From Photobacterium angustum (GTDB lineage: Bacteria; Pseudomonadota; Gammaproteobacteria; Enterobacterales; Vibrionaceae), in NCBI RefSeq assembly GCF_002954615.1, contig NZ_MSCJ01000003.1, forward strand, positions 1,054,001 to 1,118,000: a stretch of 64,000 bases of DNA. The letters are read 5' to 3'. Both the position numbers and the translations under genes were made by a program. A model generated the notes under the pieces. It searched no databases, had not been told where the DNA came from, and saw nothing but the letters and a program-made list of their open reading frames with translations. The stretch's first letter is position 1, and every line of letters starts with the position of its first letter. This document shows, piece by piece, positions 18,576-27,687 of the stretch.

Positions 18576-19139
18576 CTAAGCTGTCGAGTTATTTGGATCT
18601 TTATTTAAAATACGGAGTAACCATAAAAGATACGCCGATACCGCAAACCAGATCACTATCAGCACAAAGAATGTATCTAATGTTTCTAGCTGCCAAATTA
18701 CCGCACCTAATTTCATTCCAGACCAATAACTCAATGCACCGCCCAGACTGCCAGCCACCAGCAACCAATGTGTAGCAAAGCTAAAAATTGAGGTGCGTAA
18801 AACCCAAACAAAGGTTGTGAAACCCAACCAAAGCAATATAAGCCATGTTGGGATCAAACCAATACTCTCAACATTAAAGAAAAGTGGTGTTCGATTCGGT
18901 ATTGGAAAATCAAATACCTGCCAATGTCTGAGCATTGAATCGATCACAATACCGGGTATCGATGCTAATACAGAGAAACGCCACGCCTTAGATTCCATAA
19001 ACCATGTGGCTATTAGTATGAAAACCAAGATGTAACTAAAACGATATTGCCCCCAAACAGCGAGTAACCAATAGAAGTTAAACACCATACCGGCCAATAG
19101 TACTTTTAGTTTGTTTCCCAATGGATTTACTCTCTCCAT
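18576..19139 (-). CDS. DUF2878 family inner-membrane protein
   Basis: A 187-residue protein with about six hydrophobic segments (for example LLAGMVFNFYWLLAVWGQYR, LIPTWLILLWLGFTTF, FFVLIVIWFAVSAYLLWLL). It matches DUF2878, of unknown function, found in the same operon type in other proteobacteria. The start overlaps the end of the cfa-like gene by 13 nt, implying coupled translation. Confidence 0.82.
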   Translation of the reverse strand: MERVNPLGNKLKVLLAGMVFNFYWLLAVWGQYRFSYILVFILIATWFMESKAWRFSVLASIPGIVIDSMLRHWQVFDFPIPNRTPLFFNVESIGLIPTWLILLWLGFTTFVWVLRTSIFSFATHWLLVAGSLGGALSYWSGMKLGAVIWQLETLDTFFVLIVIWFAVSAYLLWLLRILNKDPNNSTA

Positions 19140-20374
19140 TGCGGGCGACTTGCGACAAATTGAATAGTACTAATGGTGCGCTCTAAGAAACCACCTTCGC
19201 AATAAGAAAAGTAAAAACGCCACATCCTCATAAACCTTTCGTCGTAGTTATATTTCTCTAATGCTACGGCATTCTCATTAAATTGCTGGTGCCAATCTTC
19301 AAGAGTTTTCGCATAATCTAAGCCAATATCTTTGATATCTCGCATCACGAAATCACTATGCTGTGTTAGATTTTCAAGCAATACGGTAATTGACGGTAAG
19401 AAACCACCAGGGAATATGTGTTTCTGAATAAAGTCGACACCACGGCTATAACTATCATAACGTTGGTCGGCAATTGTGATCGCCTGAATCGCCATTAAGC
19501 CAGTTGGTTTTAACAATGACTGGCACTTTTCAATATAAGTTTTAAGGTATTGTTTACCAACGGCTTCTATCATTTCAACCGATACTAGCTTATCGTATTG
19601 CCCCGTTAAATCACGGTAGTCGTCCATGAGTAAGGTAATACGATCGGATAGGCCTTCTTTTTCAACTCGCTCTTTAGCCCATAAATATTGTTGCTCAGAA
19701 ATTGTGGTAGTGGTGACACGGCAACCGTAATATTTCGCAGCATGAATAGCCATACCGCCCCAACCGGTACCAATTTCTAGTAAATGATCGTCTTCAGTCA
19801 ATTTTAATTTCTGACACAAACGATCCATCTTATTCCATTGTGCTTGATCCAACGTGTCATTTTTATTGAGGTAAATAGCCGAAGAATAAAGCATATTAGG
19901 ATCAAGAAAGTGACGATAAAGATCGTTACCAAGATCGTAATGTGCTGATATGTTTTTGCGCGCATTCTTAATGGTATTTTTACGCAGCAAGTGCCCAATC
20001 TGTTCGGAGATTCGACTCATCCAACCCATTTTTGCTTCTAGCTTATCTAACGTTGTCAGGTTCTTAGCCAAAACCCGTACTACATTGGTTAAGTTTGGTG
20101 AATCCCACCAGCCTTCCATATACGCTTCACCTGCACCAATACTGCCATCCGTCAGTAAGCGTTTATAAAAAAGCGGGTTATGGACATTAATACTCGCTTG
20201 TAGCGGTGCTTGTTTGTCACCAAAGAAGACGGTGCCTTCCGTTGAATCAGATACACTTAAGCCCGCATTAGAAAGGTGTTTTAATACTTTAAATAAAATA
20301 TGCCGAGATGCATGATCAGAGGCTGATACATTAACTGATGATGATTGTTGTACGTCGCTTCTAAGCATTGTCAT
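19127..20374 (-). CDS. cfa: Cyclopropane-fatty-acyl-phospholipid synthase family methyltransferase
   Basis: A 415-residue SAM-dependent enzyme that modifies unsaturated acyl chains of membrane phospholipids. Motif I is LEIGTGWGGMAIHAA; SAHYDLGNDLYRHFLDPNMLYS, SVEMIEAVG and FIQKHIFPGGFLPS are Cfa signatures. It overlaps the DUF1365 gene by 14 nt. A second ATG at 20368 has the better spacing from GAGG and may be the true start. Because it is embedded with SDR, FAD and DUF1365 genes, it may act like the UfaM-type methyltransferases of furan fatty acid synthesis rather than as housekeeping Cfa; that is inference. Confidence 0.9.
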   Translation of the reverse strand: MTMLRSDVQQSSSVNVSASDHASRHILFKVLKHLSNAGLSVSDSTEGTVFFGDKQAPLQASINVHNPLFYKRLLTDGSIGAGEAYMEGWWDSPNLTNVVRVLAKNLTTLDKLEAKMGWMSRISEQIGHLLRKNTIKNARKNISAHYDLGNDLYRHFLDPNMLYSSAIYLNKNDTLDQAQWNKMDRLCQKLKLTEDDHLLEIGTGWGGMAIHAAKYYGCRVTTTTISEQQYLWAKERVEKEGLSDRITLLMDDYRDLTGQYDKLVSVEMIEAVGKQYLKTYIEKCQSLLKPTGLMAIQAITIADQRYDSYSRGVDFIQKHIFPGGFLPSITVLLENLTQHSDFVMRDIKDIGLDYAKTLEDWHQQFNENAVALEKYNYDERFMRMWRFYFSYCEGGFLERTISTIQFVASRPQWRE

Positions 20375-21215
20375 TCCCTCGTTTAATCTTGTGTTTATTT
20401 ACTTTTTCATACGGTGTGTTATTTGGGTGATCATAAATTGGTACGCCTTTAATAAATAATTTAAGCGCTTGCCAATAAATACCTATAACAACCTTTATTG
20501 TCATAATCGGTGTAAGCAGTAATTGCTTGATAAGTATTGCAGATGTGAAGTTTTGCTTACGCATCTGCATGGTGGCATCAAATACTTTTTGATGGCTATT
20601 TTTCGAACCCCCCGAATGCCCGCTCGGAGAGATGCAATCTTTGTATCGACTCACAGCCAAGTTAACCAGCAAATTGCTATCAGGCTCTGTTAATCGCCAA
20701 TGATACTGTTGATGTATAGGGTTAAAAGGTGAAACATGAAACGCCTTATCATGACTATATTCACGCCCCTGCCAATATTGCGGGGCCGGTATCGCATAGT
20801 AATGACGTTCGTTCCAAGGTGTATTACTGACTTCAGCTAACATATATTGCCATTGACCTTCATCATCATGGAGGTAATACAAATTAAGAGGACTGAAATA
20901 CAATCCGCAATAACGTAAGTGACATAGCATAGTGACATTGCCATCAATCATTTTACCTGTTAGCGCATAGACCTTATCTTTTACAGCTTGTGCTAAATCA
21001 GGATCACCTTTTACGTAATCATCACGTCGAAATCGAGCGAAATTAAACAGTGATAATCCAAAGCCTTTTACTTGTTTATCCAACTGATCTAATTCATTTA
21101 AGTGGATATGGGGCATAAACATAGAATATGTGAATCTATGATCCACTGGTGTAAAACGTCGATGCCTAACCCATCCCTGAAAAATGCCGCTTTTAAGCTG
21201 ATTATCTTTCCCCAT
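20361..21215 (-). CDS. DUF1365 family protein
   Basis: About 284 residues with the DUF1365 landmarks SGIFQGWVRHRRFTPVDHRF at the N-terminus, LCHLRYCGLYFSPLNLYYL and the HVSPFNP block. A longer frame begins at 21263 inside the previous gene. The ATG at 21215, 1 nt after the FAD gene's stop, gives the family's usual N-terminus and suggests stop-start coupling. Function is unknown, but the gene is almost always beside a Cfa-like enzyme and a FAD protein, so a lipid role is likely. Confidence 0.85.
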   Translation of the reverse strand: MGKDNQLKSGIFQGWVRHRRFTPVDHRFTYSMFMPHIHLNELDQLDKQVKGFGLSLFNFARFRRDDYVKGDPDLAQAVKDKVYALTGKMIDGNVTMLCHLRYCGLYFSPLNLYYLHDDEGQWQYMLAEVSNTPWNERHYYAIPAPQYWQGREYSHDKAFHVSPFNPIHQQYHWRLTEPDSNLLVNLAVSRYKDCISPSGHSGGSKNSHQKVFDATMQMRKQNFTSAILIKQLLLTPIMTIKVVIGIYWQALKLFIKGVPIYDHPNNTPYEKVNKHKIKRGNDNA

Positions 21216-21216
21216 A

Positions 21217-22560
21217 CTAATAACTTCGTATGACACTTTTGTATGATGGTTCATGAGAAACATTCAGAGATTGTGCTGTTTGATCTTCACCTTCTGATTG
21301 TGTCAGTGATTGCATTTTTATCGCTTCAACAACATCTAACGCACTACGTACCCCGTCTTCATGAAAACCGTTATACCAATACGCTCCACAGAACCATGTT
21401 TGATTTTCTCCATTTATCAGATGACGTTTCTGCTGAGCCGCAATACTTTGAGTATTGAAAACAGGATGAGAATAAACAAATTTGCGCAGTATTTTGTCTT
21501 TATCTATCGATTCAGTTTGGTTAAGGGTTACACAAAATGTTTCAGGAGCTAGAATGCCTTGAAGTATATTCATGTTATAAGTCAGTGACGCTAAGTTACG
21601 TTCTCGAGCATCACGAGATTTAGGTAACGAATAATTCCAAGATGCCCATGCAGCCTGACGTTTTGGTAATAACGATGTATCGGTATGAAGAACCACTTCG
21701 TTTTCTTGATAATGAATATCTGATAACACGTAGTTTTCTTCTGATGTTGCGTCAGACAGCATTTTTAACGCTTGATCACTATGACAAGCGAAAATCACTT
21801 GATCAAATTCTTCTTGCTTAGTATTAACCGTAACAATTACCTTGCCTTTACTACGCTTCACCGAAGAGACAGGGCTATTTAGTTGAATACAATCTCCGAT
21901 ATAAGACATCATTTTTCTAACATATTCACGAGAACCACCCGGTATTACACGCCACTGTGGACGATTAGTTATGTCTAACAAACCATGGTTTAAGAAAAAA
22001 CGCAGAAAGAAAGCTAAGGGAAAACGCCTCATATCAGATAACGTTGAAGACCAAATAGCAGCCCCCATCGGTAAAATATAATTTTCAGCAAAGTAATCAC
22101 TAAACTGATGCTGAGTTAAAAAATCACCTAGCGTTTGATTCATTAACTCACTATCACCTACAACCTGTTTAGCAAGCTTATTAAACTGGGTGATCTCATA
22201 CAAAAAGCGATAAAAGGTCGGGTTCAATAAATTACGTTTCTGGGCAAACAGTGATGAAATAGTATGCCCATTATATTCAAGCCCCGTACGCTCATTGTGA
22301 ACACTAAAGCTCATTTCGCTTGGCTTACCTGTTATTTCAAGTTGTTCAAGCAAATTTTCAAAGTTTGGATATGTACGATCATTAAAAACAATAAACCCAG
22401 TATCGATGGCATAGTCACCACTATCTACGGTGACATCTACCGTTGCAGTATGCCCACCGACATAACTGTTTGCCTCATAAACAGTAACTTCGTGTTCTTG
22501 ATGTAAATACCAAGCGGACGTCAAGCCTGAAATACCGGAACCTATAATGGCTATTTTCAT
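21217..22560 (-). CDS. FAD-dependent amine oxidase-like protein
   Basis: A 447-residue flavoprotein. The N-terminal Rossmann motif IAIIGSGISGLTSAWYL and downstream GGHT block bind FAD. The C-terminal FAD-contact region reads GAYWYNGFHEDGVRSALDV. It belongs to the NAD(P)-binding amine-oxidase/phytoene-desaturase superfamily and is the usual partner of DUF1365 and Cfa. It could oxidise or desaturate the acyl chain; the reaction is not known. Its start codon overlaps the SDR stop codon by 1 nt. Confidence 0.85.
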   Translation of the reverse strand: MKIAIIGSGISGLTSAWYLHQEHEVTVYEANSYVGGHTATVDVTVDSGDYAIDTGFIVFNDRTYPNFENLLEQLEITGKPSEMSFSVHNERTGLEYNGHTISSLFAQKRNLLNPTFYRFLYEITQFNKLAKQVVGDSELMNQTLGDFLTQHQFSDYFAENYILPMGAAIWSSTLSDMRRFPLAFFLRFFLNHGLLDITNRPQWRVIPGGSREYVRKMMSYIGDCIQLNSPVSSVKRSKGKVIVTVNTKQEEFDQVIFACHSDQALKMLSDATSEENYVLSDIHYQENEVVLHTDTSLLPKRQAAWASWNYSLPKSRDARERNLASLTYNMNILQGILAPETFCVTLNQTESIDKDKILRKFVYSHPVFNTQSIAAQQKRHLINGENQTWFCGAYWYNGFHEDGVRSALDVVEAIKMQSLTQSEGEDQTAQSLNVSHEPSYKSVIRSY

Positions 22561-23288
22561 TATGATTTCCCCGTCATTCGTTTAATTACTGCCAATCGAA
22601 ATGTAATTGGCAAAAGCGCAATAGTTTTAAGAAACAGTGTAAAGGTGGCAGGAAAACTAATTTCTTTTTTTCCTGCAGCAATACCTGATCTTATTTTTTT
22701 TGAAGCATGTTCGGGTGACACTAACATTGGCATCGTAAAATCGTTTTTATCTGTTAATGGCGTTTTTACAAAACCAGGATTCACTAACGTAATTTTCATA
22801 TTCAAATAAGCGAGATCAACAGCAAGTGCTTGGGTGATATAACTCATTGCAGCCTTAGAAGCGCCATAGGCTTCTGCACGTGGTAAAGCAACGAAACTGG
22901 CAGAAGAACTGATAATGACTAAATGCGTTTTTTCATTAAATCGCGCTTGTAAGGCTTCTATGCAATGGAGAACTCCGTAAACATTGACATCAAAAACGCG
23001 TTTAACTAATGCTGTATCAATTTTTCCTTCATCAATGTATTCACACGTGCCGGCATTTAAAATAATTAACTCTGGTAGAGTCTCTAAGGATGTAAGCGCT
23101 GATAGTGTGCTTTCAAAATCTGTTACATCGAAACGTAATGTTTTTATCGCTTGATGTTCTTCTTCTAATTCATTTAAACGCTGCGCATTTTGACCGCAAG
23201 CAATAACACGCCACCCGTCATCTGCATAATCACATGCAAGCTGTTTGCCAATCCCTGAACTAGCACCTGTGATCAATACCTGATTCAT
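22560..23288 (-). CDS. Short-chain dehydrogenase/reductase
   Basis: A 242-residue SDR: cofactor loop TGASSGIGKQLA, LNAGT in the NNAG position, Ser at SSSAS, and YGASKAA holding the catalytic Tyr-Lys pair (YxxxK). NAD(P)-linked alcohol/carbonyl conversion is expected; the substrate is unknown. It overlaps the NTF2-like gene by 4 nt and the FAD gene by 1 nt. Confidence 0.88.
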   Translation of the reverse strand: MNQVLITGASSGIGKQLACDYADDGWRVIACGQNAQRLNELEEEHQAIKTLRFDVTDFESTLSALTSLETLPELIILNAGTCEYIDEGKIDTALVKRVFDVNVYGVLHCIEALQARFNEKTHLVIISSSASFVALPRAEAYGASKAAMSYITQALAVDLAYLNMKITLVNPGFVKTPLTDKNDFTMPMLVSPEHASKKIRSGIAAGKKEISFPATFTLFLKTIALLPITFRLAVIKRMTGKS

Positions 23289-23722
23289 TGCCCTAACCTT
23301 GATTTAATGTGTCGAATAATGCGTCCAAACATGGGTAGACCTTCATAAATCATTTCCCCCATATCGAAATAATCACGATGATAAATCACTTTATCTTGTT
23401 CAAATTTCAGCTGAGTACAGCCTTCTAAACTGCGTTCTTTGCCATTTTGTAATCGAGGATGTGAAAAGTGCATTGTCCATTGAACAAACGCTTCATGATC
23501 ATCTTCTACATAGCTATTAATAATAAATCGACAGCTATTTATATTTTGATAAAGGTTAAAAAAGTAAGCTTCTAAAGCACTAAAACCTTCAATTTTATGT
23601 GCAGGATCTTCAAAAATAACTAAATGATGATAAACGTCAGACAGTTGAGAGAGGTTGTCCTTTCCTAGTTGTCCATACACATTAAAAAACTTAATTAATG
23701 CAGGGTTTATCACTGCGTCCAT
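23285..23722 (-). CDS. Nuclear transport factor 2 (SnoaL-like) family protein
   Basis: A 145-residue protein of the NTF2-like fold (LSDVYHHLVIFEDPAHKIEG; FVQWTMHFSHPRL; HRDYFDMGEMIYEGLP). Members are small lipid- or polyketide-binding proteins or isomerases. It lies 20 nt after phrB and overlaps the SDR gene. It is a standard member of this operon type, with function unknown. Confidence 0.82.
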   Translation of the reverse strand: MDAVINPALIKFFNVYGQLGKDNLSQLSDVYHHLVIFEDPAHKIEGFSALEAYFFNLYQNINSCRFIINSYVEDDHEAFVQWTMHFSHPRLQNGKERSLEGCTQLKFEQDKVIYHRDYFDMGEMIYEGLPMFGRIIRHIKSRLGQ

Positions 23723-23742
23723 TATTTATTCCTCCACCAGTG

Positions 23743-25212
23743 TTATTGATGAATATCCATATAAGCCTTTGCTTGTTTAAAAGACTCAATTGCGACTAGA
23801 CGGGCTTCCTTATGATCGACAATTGGCAATGGATAATTCAGTGATTCTGCACTCGCCCATTGATGCGGCGTGTGTATGTATTTATCCGGAACATGTTCTA
23901 ATTCCTTAACCCATGTACGGATGAAATCACCTTTTGGATCAAATCGTTGCCCTTGTAGTGTTGGATTAAATACTCTGAAATAAGGTTGTGCATCGGTACC
24001 TGTTGATGCGGCCCATTGCCAACCTCCGTTATTGGAAGCGAAATCACCATCAATGAGGTGCTGCATAAACCACTGCTCACCGACACGCCAATCACATAAC
24101 AAGTCTTTCGTTAGAAAACTTGCAGTGATCATACGTAAACGATTATGCATCCAACCTGTTGCACGTAATTGCCTCATAGCGGCATCGACAATAGGAAACC
24201 CCGTTTTTCCTTCTTGCCATGCTTTAAGTAATGTTGCGTCATCTTTCCATTTGACAAACTGAGTAAACTTTTGAAATGGCTGATGTTGGCTTAATTCAGG
24301 GTAGCGATGAAGTAAATGACCATAAAACTCACGCCAAACAATCTCGTTCAACCATGTGAAAGCGCCATCATCCTTATTAATCTCTAATGCATTTGGAAAG
24401 TGCTGCAATAGCTGATGCAAACACTGCCTAGCGGATAGCGCACCAATTGCTAGATAAGGAGATAAACAACTAGTACCATCAATAGCAGGAAAATCTCTGT
24501 TTTGGTGATATGATTCGGCTTTAGTTTCACAAAACGTTTCTAATCTTTGTGCAATAGTTTCTTCATCTACTGGCCATAACACACTATCGATAATGGGATA
24601 GTTGAAAGCTTTGATTTGATGACAGGCAGACAATAACTTAATCACCACGTCACTAGTTACAGTGTCACCCTTATTTGTTACAGGGTAACTAGGTGATAAT
24701 AAGAAACGCTTGATCCATGCATTTCTAAATGGGGTGAAAACTTTGAATAATTCCCCATCACGGGTCAAAACCATTTCAGGCTGCAAAATATAATTATCAT
24801 CAAAGATACTGAATTTTATAGTATTTTTTGCAAGCAATTCCCCTACAGCTATATCACGTTTATGCTCATTAATTGGATATTGTTTATTCGCAAAAACATG
24901 CACAGCATTATAATCAAAACAAACTTGCTCAATAACCTTAACCGATTCTGAGAAGTCATTAACTTCAATAACTTGCAAAGGAATATTTTGTTTAACCAAC
25001 TGTTGCTTTAATACTTGTAACCGACGATGAACAAAATCTACTTGAACTGCCGCCATATTATGTTGGTGCCACTGCATAGGCGTTGCAATAAAGAGTGCGA
25101 TGATAGGAAGTCCACTATCGATTGCATGATTTAATGCTGTATTATCAACAACACGTAAATCTGAACGAAACCAAATAATAACGTGCTGCTCTTTTACTGT
25201 TTTATTTGTCAT
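23743..25212 (-). CDS. phrB: Class I CPD deoxyribodipyrimidine photolyase
   Basis: About 489 residues. It uses blue light via FAD and an antenna chromophore to split cyclobutane pyrimidine dimers. N-terminal antenna domain IIWFRSDLRVVDNTAL; C-terminal FAD domain with WREFYGHLL, GKTGFPIVDAAMRQLRATGW, MHNRLRM, and WQWAASTGTDAQPYFRVFNP. GTG, ATG and ATG codons follow each other at the start; AGGAG is 5 nt before the third (25212), which I chose. It is second in the operon, 52 nt after the MerR gene. Confidence 0.95.
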   Translation of the reverse strand: MTNKTVKEQHVIIWFRSDLRVVDNTALNHAIDSGLPIIALFIATPMQWHQHNMAAVQVDFVHRRLQVLKQQLVKQNIPLQVIEVNDFSESVKVIEQVCFDYNAVHVFANKQYPINEHKRDIAVGELLAKNTIKFSIFDDNYILQPEMVLTRDGELFKVFTPFRNAWIKRFLLSPSYPVTNKGDTVTSDVVIKLLSACHQIKAFNYPIIDSVLWPVDEETIAQRLETFCETKAESYHQNRDFPAIDGTSCLSPYLAIGALSARQCLHQLLQHFPNALEINKDDGAFTWLNEIVWREFYGHLLHRYPELSQHQPFQKFTQFVKWKDDATLLKAWQEGKTGFPIVDAAMRQLRATGWMHNRLRMITASFLTKDLLCDWRVGEQWFMQHLIDGDFASNNGGWQWAASTGTDAQPYFRVFNPTLQGQRFDPKGDFIRTWVKELEHVPDKYIHTPHQWASAESLNYPLPIVDHKEARLVAIESFKQAKAYMDIHQ

Positions 25213-25264
25213 CATCACTCCTATTAGCTTATTAAAAGAATAATGCTGGTGGATCTTTTTACTT

Positions 25265-26056
25265 CTACTGCTTGTGGATCATTTTTATGCTTCCAATGAA
25301 AGAAACTTGAACATTGCTTTCTTTTTCTATTATTTCAATATCAGCTAACTGCTTATTATCAAGTTTGTTTTCTCCAACGATATAGACGTGGTTAATGTCA
25401 TGCTCTGTTATAAATGCTGACAATCCTGTTACTTTTCCTAATAAATCTGATAAAACAATCGCGTAATAACCTTCATACGCTAATTTTAAGGCCTGTTGCC
25501 ACACAAAGTGATTATCAGAAGATGAAAAACTCAACACGAGACTTCGGGGATTTTTATCTGAATTAACTTTCGCTAATACAGTAATAAAACATTGCGTAAG
25601 TGCTGAGTTCCACACACTTTTTTGTAATGTTTTTAATGGATTATCACTGCGTGTTATATGTTGCTCAATTGGCTTTAAAAATTGCTCTTCTAAAACATTA
25701 AATGGATAAAGTTTTAATGCTTCACGTACGCGTTTTTCTATTTGTTGTGCTTTACCCTGCTCGATTAAACAGATGGTTTCGTCAACCATTTCTATTTTTT
25801 CAACATTTAATTCATGATGTTCAGCAGTACCTTCTAATAAAGGTTTAACCTTACCAATTGATACTCCTTTGGCTAACCAAGTTAAAATTTCATGAATTTT
25901 AGCAATATCGCTATCGGTATAAAGACGGTGACCTTTAGGTGTTCGTTGAGGAACTAATAAACCATATCTGCGTTGCCAAGCACGTAAGGTTACAGAGTTA
26001 ACACCCGTAGCTTCAGATACTTCACTAATTGAATACAACTTAATTTCAACGTTCAA
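25265..26056 (-). CDS. MerR-family regulator of class II LitR type (B12-fold without B12 ligands)
   Basis: A 263-residue protein. N-terminal MerR winged helix YSISEVSEATGVNSVTLRAW, RRYGLLVPQRTPKGHRLYTD, then a helical linker and a C-terminal region resembling the cobalamin-binding fold. The DxHxxG cobalamin ligand motif of CarH/LitR class I is absent (SSSDNHFVWQQ occupies that region). This fits class II LitR proteins such as PplR1 of Pseudomonas putida, which act with a separate LOV photoreceptor; no LOV gene is in this window. Start is TTG at 26056 with AAGG 7 nt upstream. It heads the operon, downstream of two TGTACA-N12-TGTAYA operators, so autoregulation is likely. Confidence 0.82.
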   Translation of the reverse strand: MNVEIKLYSISEVSEATGVNSVTLRAWQRRYGLLVPQRTPKGHRLYTDSDIAKIHEILTWLAKGVSIGKVKPLLEGTAEHHELNVEKIEMVDETICLIEQGKAQQIEKRVREALKLYPFNVLEEQFLKPIEQHITRSDNPLKTLQKSVWNSALTQCFITVLAKVNSDKNPRSLVLSFSSSDNHFVWQQALKLAYEGYYAIVLSDLLGKVTGLSAFITEHDINHVYIVGENKLDNKQLADIEIIEKESNVQVSFIGSIKMIHKQ

Positions 26057-26112
26057 ATTATTACCTTCATTCGTAATTTCATAATTAGTTTAAGAACATA
26101 ACAATACAAACT

Positions 26113-26136
26113 TGTACAACTGCTCTTTCATGTATA
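26113..26136. promoter_or_regulatory. LitR-type operator 1 (TGTACA-N12-TGTATA)
   Basis: Half sites at 26113-26118 and 26131-26136, exactly 12 bp apart, located 57-80 bp before the merR start. The pattern equals the T(G/A)TACA-N12-TGTA(C/T)A consensus I recall for class II LitR of Pseudomonas putida. Confidence 0.7.
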
Positions 26137-26159
26137 ACTATAGTGTTAAACCTCCAACT

Positions 26160-26183
26160 TGTACAATAATTTAATCTTGTACA
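26160..26183. promoter_or_regulatory. LitR-type operator 2 (TGTACA-N12-TGTACA)
   Basis: Half sites at 26160-26165 and 26178-26183, spacing 12 bp, 23 bp beyond operator 1. Only the merR operon starts from this gap, because metY ends at its other side, so both operators should serve merR-phrB. Confidence 0.7.
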
Positions 26184-26253
26184 AGATTGAAGTTAGAGTT
26201 GTATCACATCAAAAAAAGAGGTGGTGAGTAGTAATTCGAAATAAGCTAAGTAT

Positions 26254-26281
26254 TGTGGCAATCAAAATAATGATTGCCACA
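26254..26281 (-). terminator. Hairpin after metY, probable terminator
   Basis: Perfect 11-bp stem TGTGGCAATCA/TGATTGCCACA with a 6-nt loop just after the metY stop. There is no T run on the minus strand, so intrinsic termination would be weak. Confidence 0.5.
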
Positions 26282-26291
26282 TTGAAAAACG

Positions 26292-27560
26292 CTATGCGTT
26301 AAGTGCTTGTTCTAAATCAGCAATGATGTCATCAATATGTTCTATGCCGATAGAAAGTCTGATCATTTCAGGATGAACACCAGCTTGGCTCTGTTCTTCT
26401 GGTGTCATTTGTCGATGTGTGGTTGAGGCAGGATGACAAGCCAGTGATTTAGCATCACCAATATTCACCAACCGTTTAAACAAACCGAGTGCATCATAAA
26501 AACGAACACCTGCTTCATAACCATTTTTCAGTCCGAACGACAAGATAGCAGAGGGTTTACCCTTGGTATATTTTTGTGATAACTCGTAATAATCCGAATC
26601 AGGAAGACCAGCATAGTTAACCCAACTAACTTGGTCATGGTTAGCGAGATATTGTGCAACTTTAAGTGCATTTTCAGTATGTCTCTCCATGCGTAATGGT
26701 AAGGTTTCCAAACCTTGCATCAGCATAAACGCATTCATCGGAGACAGCGCAGCACCTGTATTTCTTAGTGGCACAGTTCGCGCTCTACCAATAAATGCCG
26801 CTTCACCAAACGCTTCATTATATACAACACCATGATAAGACGGTTCTGGTTGGCTAAATACAGGGAATCTATCTTTGTACTGTGCCCATGGAAATTTCCC
26901 TGAATCAACAATAACGCCACCTAATGTTGTTCCATGTCCGCCCACATATTTAGTCAATGAGTGAACAACAATATCAGCGCCAAATTCAATTGGTTTACAT
27001 AGCACAGGTGTTGCAACAGTGTTGTCGACGATAACAGGTACGCCTTTATCATGTGCTAACTGAGATACTCTTTCGAGATCAATGATGTTACCACTAGGAT
27101 TACCAATACTTTCACAATAGACCGCCTTGGTCTTTTCATCGATTAACGCAGCCATAGATTCTGGTTTATCATCTTTTGCAAACCGAACTTCAATCCCTTG
27201 GCTTGGTAACATATGAGCAAATAACGTATAGGTTCCGCCATAAAGTTGTGGTGTTGATACAATATTATCCCCTGCTTGAGCTAGGGTTAGAATCGCATAG
27301 TTAATCGCCGCGCTTCCAGCACTGACCACTAAACCCGCAATACCTCCTTCAAGCGCAGCCATACGTTTTTCTAATACGTCATTGGTCGGGTTCATGATAC
27401 GGGTATAAATATTGCCCGGCACTTCAAGATTAAAAAGATCAGCACCGTGCTGTGCATCATCAAACTCGTAGGCTACCGTTTGATAAATTGGTGTTGCGAC
27501 TGATTTAGTTGTCGGATCGGTTTCGTAACCACTGTGAATGGATAGCGTTTCGTCTTTCAT
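26292..27560 (-). CDS. metY: O-acetylhomoserine sulfhydrylase (aminocarboxypropyltransferase)
   Basis: A 422-residue PLP enzyme of the Cys/Met metabolism family that makes homocysteine from O-acetylhomoserine and sulfide. N-terminus LSIHSGYETDPTTKSVATPI, PLP region NPTNDVLEKRMAALEGG, PLP lysine in SLTKYVGGHGTTLGG, C-terminal LACHPASTTHRQ and IRLSIGIEHIDDI. AAGG precedes the ATG. It is monocistronic. It could also use O-succinylhomoserine, though the sequence looks MetY-like rather than MetZ-like. Confidence 0.9.
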   Translation of the reverse strand: MKDETLSIHSGYETDPTTKSVATPIYQTVAYEFDDAQHGADLFNLEVPGNIYTRIMNPTNDVLEKRMAALEGGIAGLVVSAGSAAINYAILTLAQAGDNIVSTPQLYGGTYTLFAHMLPSQGIEVRFAKDDKPESMAALIDEKTKAVYCESIGNPSGNIIDLERVSQLAHDKGVPVIVDNTVATPVLCKPIEFGADIVVHSLTKYVGGHGTTLGGVIVDSGKFPWAQYKDRFPVFSQPEPSYHGVVYNEAFGEAAFIGRARTVPLRNTGAALSPMNAFMLMQGLETLPLRMERHTENALKVAQYLANHDQVSWVNYAGLPDSDYYELSQKYTKGKPSAILSFGLKNGYEAGVRFYDALGLFKRLVNIGDAKSLACHPASTTHRQMTPEEQSQAGVHPEMIRLSIGIEHIDDIIADLEQALNA

Positions 27561-27687
27561 TTTTCTACCTTGAATAATTGAAAAGAATAATAAGTATACA
27601 GACTACATTTAATAATCTATTGATGTAGCCTAATGGTAATTTTAGTTCAACATATGGCGTTTATATCTTAAAAACCACAATACGTAT

